Source: Ectocarpus siliculosus (taxonomy: Eukaryota; Sar; Phaeophyceae; Ectocarpales; Ectocarpaceae). From it: a stretch of 64,000 nt of DNA. Positions 57,701 to 64,000 of this stretch are shown one piece after another. Location of the stretch: contig FN649731.1 of NCBI GenBank assembly GCA_000310025.1, positions 3,435,432-3,499,431 on the forward strand, written 5' to 3'. Under the pieces are notes generated by a model. That model ran no database searches, had not been told where the DNA came from, and saw only the letters and a list, made by a program, of their open reading frames with translations. The first letter of the stretch is position 1; the number at the start of each line of letters is the position of its first letter. The position numbers and the translations under genes are program-made.

Positions 57701-58340
57701 CAGGAGTGGCTAGGGTTAAAGAAAGGGTCGTGCCAACCCAGTATCTCTCTTTTATATCTGTTGTATGTTTTATATATGGTATCGTTTTGGCTGCGGTGTG
57801 ACAGAATATTCCCTTACAACCATATCTCTCTTTAAGAGAATGTTCTGTAGTACCGTAGCCGAAGCCTCTCGTTCCAACTACAGTATGTGCCGTTGTACAT
57901 TCATGTCACATGTATCGCAGCTGGCGCCAGCACCTTGGGCTAGCCCCACACACCGCTTTGTCTGTCGGTTGGCGAGCAATATTGACCCCAGGTGCTTGGT
58001 ACGTTCTTGGTACGGTACCTGTGTTGGGAAATATATCATGGTGTTTCCGCGGCACATTTGTTTGCACGTTGATAAACTGTAGTTTTGTTGCCTTGTTCAA
58101 GGTGTGCTGATTTCATACTCGCACCTCCTCTAGAACTACAACTCGAGCCCACCGATGGACCGGCATCCACGAGAATAATCCACCCACACTTTGATGTGGC
58201 TTCCAGGAGCTCGATAAGAGAAAACGTACGAAATATGACAAAATCCCTTCTAAAATCGATTTTGGTCGTGCCAAGCCGGTTCAACTCTCTTTAATCGGTA
58301 GTTCTCTCAATGATTTCCTCTTCAACCGTAGGCGCTATTG
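57701..58340. mobile_element. Tc1/mariner-like MITE in intron of gene 2
   Basis: 640 bp present in the intron after the VHD exon but absent at the matching place of gene 1 (near 34195). The ends CAGGAGTGGCTAGGGTTAAAG and the complement of the right end, CAATAGCGCCTACGGTTG, are imperfect inverted repeats. TA stands on both sides (57699-57700 and 58341-58342). No transposase frame. Confidence 0.7.
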
Positions 58341-58407
58341 TACCCATGTTAGTTTTTTCCCTTCTGGGTGAACCACTACCTTGACACAACACACTGTTTT
58401 CGCTCAG

Positions 58408-58533
58408 GGCAAGTACGCTGAGGCCGAACCACTCTATGAGAGGTCACAGGCCATACAAGAGAAGGTCTTCGGTCCGAAGCATCAGGTCGTGGCTACGTTG
58501 CTCAACAACCGGGCGGCGTTATTTGAACGGCAG
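58408..58533 (+). CDS. Gene 2 TPR exon 1 (42 aa)
   Basis: CGCTCAG|GGCAAGTACGCT to GAACGGCAG|GTAAGA. Begins [20 protein letters not shown]. The counterpart of gene 1 exon 34267-34392, with the same intron sequence before it. Confidence 0.85.
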
Positions 58534-58839
58534 GTAAGAGCCAAACGATGCTTCTAGAAGAAGAATTCCTCCGCAGTTTTAGATCTAATGTTGACTCCGA
58601 CTCTTTTCCGTACTGTTCATCACATGTCTTAGTACGTTTGGCGAGACCGGGCCACTCTATAAACGGTCACAACCCACCTAGGGGAGGTCCTGGTCCTGGA
58701 GCAACCGGACGCTGCCCGGGCGCTCGACAACCGGGGCGGGCGTGGTGAAGATTTTAATTATCCGCGACCAGTTTAAGAACCGACTTTGATTGTAATATAC
58801 GTGCAACTCTGCCGCGCTGTGTGCGACTGCATGCCCCAG

Positions 58840-58965
58840 GGCAAGTACACTGAGGCGGAGCCATTCTATGAGCGGTCGCAAGCATTACGAGAGAAGGTGC
58901 TGGGCCCGGAGCATCCTGATGTGGCCGCAACGCTCATCAACCGGGCGGGGTTGTTGGAGAAGCAA
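58840..58965 (+). CDS. Gene 2 TPR exon 2 (42 aa)
   Basis: GCCCCAG|GGCAAGTACACT to GAGAAGCAA|GTGAGA. Begins GKYTEAEPFYERSQALREKV. The donor has CAA in place of CAG. Confidence 0.82.
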
Positions 58966-59068
58966 GTGAGAGCCACACGGTGCTTCTAGACGCCCTTAGA
59001 AGAATATCCCCCAAAGTTCTACAAGTCAATTTGAATACAATATGACTTTCTGCCACAACATATCATGG

Positions 59069-59195
59069 CAAGTGTGCTGAGCCAGAGCCACTCTTTGAAC
59101 AGCCAAAAGCCTTGCGAGGGCACTTGCTGGGCCTATAGAACCCGGGTGTGGCCTTGGCTCTTCACAACAGCACGCGTGTGGTCGAGAAGTTGTTT
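59069..59195 (+). pseudogene. Decayed TPR exon
   Basis: The 42-residue TPR pattern is still visible (CAEPEPLFEQPKALRGHLLG, TAG, NPGVALALHN). The acceptor CAG is lost (CATGG), a stop is present and no donor remains. Similar relics lie at 58633-58745, 59917-60045, 60315-60447, 62383-62505 and 63463-63590, most with CTGGGCCTGTA-AACCCGGGTGT in the middle. Confidence 0.7.
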
Positions 59196-59687
59196 ATCTG
59201 AGGCCAGGTGTAAGTCCCAATTTTTTATTGCAATATGCGTGAAGCTCTGCCTTATTGTGTGCAAGTGCATGCGAGGGCAAGCGCGCTGAGGCCGAACCAC
59301 TCTTTGAGCGATGTTAGGCGATACATAGGAGTTGTCCCGATGGTTCCCTCACCATATGCATCAAGTACCTCATTTCAGCAGCTAATGAAGTGGCCTGAGC
59401 CCATTTGCCGAGCAATCAATGATGCCATTCTTGCTTTATCTTTCCGCACCCCGTGCCACCTCTCCGACCGGTGCCATCTCTCCGAACAGTGCCATCTGCC
59501 GCATCCTTGCGGCATCATGACAACTGTGCCGAGAGAGATTCACGTTATGGACGATTACAAGCCACAAGCCATACGAGGGTATCTTCTGGGGCAGGAGCAT
59601 CCGGATGTAACCCGAACATTTGTTCTCCCGCACATGTAGCAACGTCACCAAACGATTTTCTCTCGTTCCCTTCCCGTCACCTTCCAG

Positions 59688-59813
59688 GGCAAGTATGACA
59701 AGGCTGAGCTTCTGTACAGGCGCTCACTGGCTATCCACGAAAAGGTTTATGGTCGTGACCACCCGGACGTTGCTACAGATCTCAACAACTGGGCGGGGTT
59801 GTTGGAGAGGCAG
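59688..59813 (+). CDS. Gene 2 TPR exon 3 (42 aa)
   Basis: CTTCCAG|GGCAAGTATGAC to GAGAGGCAG|GTGAGA. Begins GKYDKAELLYRRSLAIHEKV. The most diverged intact copy here. Confidence 0.85.
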
Positions 59814-60120
59814 GTGAGAAACAAAGTATGCTTCTGGAATCACGTATTCCTCCGCCAATTTGACCTCAATTTGAATGAAATGCAACTCTCTTGTCGCACT
59901 TTTTTTCTCGTATCATGGCGAGTGTGCTGAGCCAGAGCCGCTCTAAGAACGGTCGTAAGCCATACGAGCGAACTCGCTGGGCCTGTAGGACCCGGGTGTG
60001 GCCCAGGCGCTTCACAACAGCACGCGTGTTTTTGGGAAATTGTTCATCCCTAGTTGTAGATCCCACTTTGACTGAACTATGAATACAACTCTGCCACCCC
60101 TGTGTGCGACTGCATGCCAG

Positions 60121-60246
60121 GGAAAGTACGCTGAGGCCGACCCACTGTACGAGCGGTGCCAGGCGATATTCGAGACGGCCTTGGGTCCGGAGCACCCGAG
60201 TGTGGCCACAGCGCTCAACAACCGGGCGGGGTTGTTGGAGACGCAG
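60121..60246 (+). CDS. Gene 2 TPR exon 4 (42 aa)
   Basis: ATGCCAG|GGAAAGTACGCT to GAGACGCAG|GTGAGA. Begins [20 protein letters not shown]. Confidence 0.85.
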
Positions 60247-60644
60247 GTGAGAGCCAAACTCTCCGCAATTCTACTTGTCGATTTGCCTCTCTGCCGCGCT
60301 GTTTATCGCATGTCATGACAAGTGGGCTGAGCCAGAGTCACTCTATGACCGGCTATAAAAACAAAATCACGAGGGAACGTGCTGGGCTTGTAGAACTCGG
60401 GTTTGGCCCGGGCGATTCATAACAGCATGCATGTCTTTGAGAAATTGTTTATTCGCAGTTATAGACCCCACTTTGACCTAACTGTGAGTACGACTCTTCC
60501 ACGCTGTGTACGACTGCATGCCAGGGTGAGGTTTGTGCCTCGATATGTCTAGAAGAAAATGATTGTCTGGTGTTCTAAATCTGTGTTGAGTTCACTGAAT
60601 TCTGATTCTCTGCCACACTTTTCGCCACGTACCTTGAGGATGCG

Positions 60645-61130
60645 AGAGATGGCACCGGGTGCGATCGAAATTGTAAACATCGCTTGTTTCTTATCTTTTT
60701 CTCGCACCCCGGGATCATCTCTCCGACCCCGGGTCGGAAATACAATTTTATCATTTCGTCTAGCTTTTTCAAGGGACCCACCCCCGTGCCGTATCCAAAA
60801 TGCGTATAGCGGCCTTTCAGTACTTGAATAACCGGTGGTACGGCGGTGCTGAATACGCGCACCCCGGTGCCATCTCTCCCACTGTTGCGGTATTCCGTAC
60901 CACCACAGCAGGCTTATCGGTTCCGTGTGCAGACAGATGTGTGCATCGTGCGGTACAGGAAACATACACGGCAGGCACCGCAGCAGTCGTTTGTTGTGGT
61001 GAGGGCGCATCACGTAGGATTCTGGTACGCAGCAGCCAGTGGTCACGGGGTATAATTCGAGTTGGCTTTGGCGTAGCTTCCGTAGCGGTAGGTTGTGGCT
61101 TTTGTGTGTCGTGTGTTTTTGATTGAGCGC
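60645..61130 (+). repeat. GGTGCCATCTCTC intronic element, copy in gene 2
   Basis: From GATGCGAGAGATGGCACCGG through the opposite-strand words (CACCCCGGTGCCATCTCTCC) to the GAGTTGGCTTTGGCGTAGC and AGCGGTAGGT blocks. Nearly the same block order recurs at 62694-63200. Confidence 0.7.
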
Positions 61131-61532
61131 GCAATCCCTTACCGATTACGTAAATGCAACCGAAGTGTGTAGCGCGTGGACTGTGACCGTACATACAACG
61201 AGTTGCCCCCTCACCACATGCATGTAAAAGGTTTCTCACGTACCTAAGTCCAGCAGCTCAACCGTGGCCTGGGCCTAGTTGCCAAGCAATCTATCATGCT
61301 GTTCCTCCTGTATTTTGCGCACCCCGGTGCCATCTCTCCGAACCGTGCCATCTCTTGTATCCTCTTGACATCATGACAACGGTGCCGAGCCAGAGCCACT
61401 GTATAAATGGTCACAAGCCAACGAGGGTACGTTCTGAGCTTGGAGCATCCGGTTGTCGCTTAGGCTATTGTTCTCTCGCTCATACACCTTCCCCAAACGA
61501 TCTTCTCTCTTTCCCTTCCCGTCACATTCCAG

Positions 61533-61658
61533 GGCAAGTATGAGGAGGCTGAGCCTATGTACGAGCATTCGCAGGCCATTCGAGAGAAAACGCTTGGTCC
61601 GGATCATCCTGCGGTTGCAACAGTGCTCAACAACCGGGCGGGGTTGTTGAAGACGCAG
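61533..61658 (+). CDS. Gene 2 TPR exon 5 (42 aa)
   Basis: ATTCCAG|GGCAAGTATGAG to AAGACGCAG|GTGAGA. Begins [20 protein letters not shown]. Matches gene 1 exon 39573 with its upstream intron. Confidence 0.85.
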
Positions 61659-62693
61659 GTGAGAGCCAAACTCTGCCCAATGAGGGTGTTCGCGGACGGG
61701 TCTTTGATGGTGGTCCTTGTAGTGGGGAGAAGTTCGAAATCAAGATCTGGAATTGATTTCAAGACCGCTTGCGAAGACCGGATTGCCTCTCCCTGGTGTT
61801 TTTTTTTAACGTTTTCAAGAAGTCATGCATGTGATGACACCCACGTGGCTGTTGGCCAGTTTTTTTCTCCTGCACACCACTTTCATGCGTGAACCGAGGA
61901 ACTCACGTTGCCCGTGATGCAGCGCCACCAGACTGTCTACTCTGCGCTGTCTACCTACTTTCTTCCATAAGCCATCGAACTGGAGATCTCTTTTTTTTTT
62001 TCACCCTTGCGATAGTTGGCCCGTCTATCGCGCGCAAAGAATACCACGCCCTTTTGCTGGCATGTGGCTCCTGTGACACTGGGCACACGCCCCACATCGC
62101 ACTTTCACTCAGATCACGCGGATGCAAACGCCGATCGCCACGGAACCTCAACCTTTTGGATGCGCCCCTACTCCGAGCGAGCTTTTTGCTTTGATATCTG
62201 TTTGCCGGGTAGACTGACCCTGAGAGGTGTAGCGTGCTGCGCAACGCGTGAGTTTTTTTTCTTCCGAGCGGCCGAGTGGTGTGTGTTGTGTGTCGTCGTG
62301 TTTGAAAAGGTTCGACCGCCGTCACCACCGAGGGTGTGTCCTTGTCAAGTTGTCTCCGCGCCGCGCTGTTCATAGTATATCAGGGAAAGTGGGCCGAGCC
62401 ACAGCCACTCTATGAACGGTTATAAATCATTATCTTCGAAACGTGCTGGGCCTGTATAACCCGCGTGTGGTCCAAGCGCAGCGCGCGTGTGGTTGAGAAT
62501 TTGTTTATCCGTAGTTGTAGATCCCACTTTGACTCAACTATGAGTACAACTCTGCCACCCCTGTGTACGACTGCACGCCAGGGTGAGAAACGAACGATGC
62601 ACCTAGGTGGTTCTAGAAGAATATGCTGTCCGGTGTTCTAGATTTGTCTGGATTTCACTGAAGTCTATCCCGTGCTCTTGACCACGTACTGTA

Positions 62694-63200
62694 TGGATGC
62701 TAGAGATGGCACCGGGTGCGATCGAAACTGCACTGTTTTTTTCTCGGGTTTTTTCCGCACCCCGTATCCATCTCTCCGACCCCGGATCGGAAATACAATT
62801 TTATCATTTCGTCTAGCTTTTCCAAGGGACCCCCGTGCCATATCGGTGCGATGCCCGAATTAATACGTACAGCGGCGTCTCAGTGCTTCAGTAACTTGTG
62901 GTATGACGGTGCGGAATACGCGCCCCCCGGTGCCATCTCTCGCACTACTACGGTATTCCGTACCACCACAATCGTATTTTCGGTTCCGTGTGCAAGCACA
63001 TGTGTGCATCGTATTTACGGTACAGGAAACACTTACAGCAGGCACAGCAGCAGTCGTTTGTTGTGATGGGGGCGCATCACCTCGGTACCAATGTTGCCGC
63101 CTGGCTTAACGGCTAAGGATTCTGGTACGCAGCAGCCAGTGGCCATGGGGTGTCGGTCGAGTTGGCTTTGGCGTAGCGTCTATAGCGGTAGGTGGTGGCG
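62694..63200 (+). repeat. GGTGCCATCTCTC intronic element, second copy in gene 2
   Basis: Begins GATGCTAGAGATGGCACCGG and follows 60645-61130 block by block, about 2.05 kb downstream. A third copy starts at 63895 and is cut by the window end. Confidence 0.7.
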
Positions 63201-63658
63201 TGTGTGTTGAGTGTTTTGGGTTGAGCGCGCAATTCTTTACTGCTTACACTATTGCAACCACCATTTTACCCGTGTGGACTGCGACCGTACGTTCAAAGAG
63301 TGTTGCCCCGATGATTTCCTCACCACATGCATGTAGAAGGTGCCCGGGTAACTCAGCCCAGCAGCTCAAACCGTGGCCTGGGCCCACTTGCCAAGCAATG
63401 TATGATGCTGTTCCTATTTGTTTTTGAGCACCCCGGTGCCATCTCTCGCATCCTTGCGGCATCATGACAACGGTGCGGAGACAGATCGACTCAATGAACG
63501 GTTGTATATCATACAGGGAACCTGGTGGGCCTGTCGAACCCGGGTGTGGCCCAGGCGCTTCACAACAGCACGCGTGTGGTGGAGAAATCGTCCCGTAGTT
63601 GTGTAGATGTCCATTAGATTGCGCTATGCATACGACCCTACCGCGCTGTGCGTGCCAG

Positions 63659-63784
63659 GGCAAGTACGCTGAGGCCACGCCACTGCACGAGCGGTCACAG
63701 GCCATACGAGAGAAAGCGCTAGGTCCGGAGCATCCTGATGTGGCCACATCGCTCAACAACCGGGCGGGATTATTGGAGAGCCAG
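63659..63784 (+). CDS. Gene 2 TPR exon 6 (42 aa)
   Basis: CGTGCCAG|GGCAAGTACGCT to GAGAGCCAG|GTAAGG. Begins [20 protein letters not shown]. Last intact exon before the window end. Confidence 0.85.
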
Positions 63785-64000
63785 GTAAGGAACAAACGAT
63801 GCTTTCTAGAAGAAAATGTCCTGCGCTGTTCTACATCTATCTGGATTTCACTGAATTCTGATTCTCTGCCGCGCCCTTGACCACGAACCGTAAGGATGCG
63901 AGAGATGGTACCGGGTGCGATCGAAATTGCACTCTTTTCTTGGCTTTTTTTCCGCACCGCGGTGCCATCTCTCCGACCGGCGCAATATTTCCGACTCCTG

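Larger units (their letters stand above)
54208..63784 (+). pseudogene. NB-ARC-TPR gene 2 (STAND NTPase, candidate immune receptor), one in-frame stop
   Basis: Paralogue of gene 1, in the same direction about 14 kb downstream. Exons: 54208-54321 (38 codons, probably preceded by another), 54487-55668, 56190-56483, 56678-57085. TPR exons follow at 58408-58533, 58840-58965, 59688-59813, 60121-60246, 61533-61658 and 63659-63784, all 126 nt and phase 0-0. No terminal TPR exon is seen, so the gene should run past the window. NB-ARC is complete in sequence: P-loop GMGGGGKS, Walker B LVILDDVWE, VLLTTRDRS, CGHLPLVL and VHD. The single fault is TAG at 55633-55635, where gene 1 has CAG, 11 codons before the donor at 55668. 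It could be a real null allele, a read-through site or a base-call error; without that base the gene would be intact in this window. Confidence 0.8.

Overview
This is a eukaryotic nuclear window: genes split by many small introns, long intergenic and intronic repeats, and few long open frames. The best organism guess is a brown alga close to Ectocarpus. The reason is the 3' half, which holds two NB-ARC genes followed by strings of 126-nt exons. Each of these exons codes one 42-residue kinesin-light-chain-type TPR with phase 0 introns on both sides, the architecture described for Ectocarpus NB-ARC-TPR candidate immune receptors. The species call is inference; the exon structure is read directly.

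Layout. 1-6.9 kb: GA microsatellite, mostly no recognisable gene, and one unidentified minus-strand coding candidate (about 3.06-4.33 kb). 6.9-16.6 kb, minus strand: a BT1/FBT-family (folate-biopterin-type) major-facilitator transporter assembled here from twelve exons. One 3.5-kb intron contains a same-orientation LINE with a reverse transcriptase frame. 18.5-20.2 kb, plus strand: a complete three-exon cytochrome b561-type protein of 203 aa with four spaced heme histidines. 22-30 kb: repeats, a decayed bacterial-type topoisomerase IA fragment on the minus strand (about 25.9-26.8 kb), a tRNA-like relic and a large hairpin.

31.2-40.2 kb: NB-ARC-TPR gene 1, broken by a deletion/frameshift just before Walker B and invaded by several elements. 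41-54 kb: duplicated segments, scattered possible exons, microsatellites and copies of a poly(C)-tailed retroelement family. 54.2 kb to the end: NB-ARC-TPR gene 2, with a different N-terminal module, one in-frame TAG in the NB-ARC exon, and six intact TPR exons. It probably continues past the window.

The two NB-ARC genes share exon sizes, phases and even intron sequence, so they are recent duplicates. Around the intact TPR exons lie decayed TPR copies, recurring intron modules and one TPR exon in inverted orientation. Together these show a locus that multiplies, inverts and discards ligand-binding repeat exons.

Both N gaps (12448-12547 and 36981-37080) look like failures to merge overlapping contigs: the sequence after each gap is a low-quality second reading of the sequence before it.
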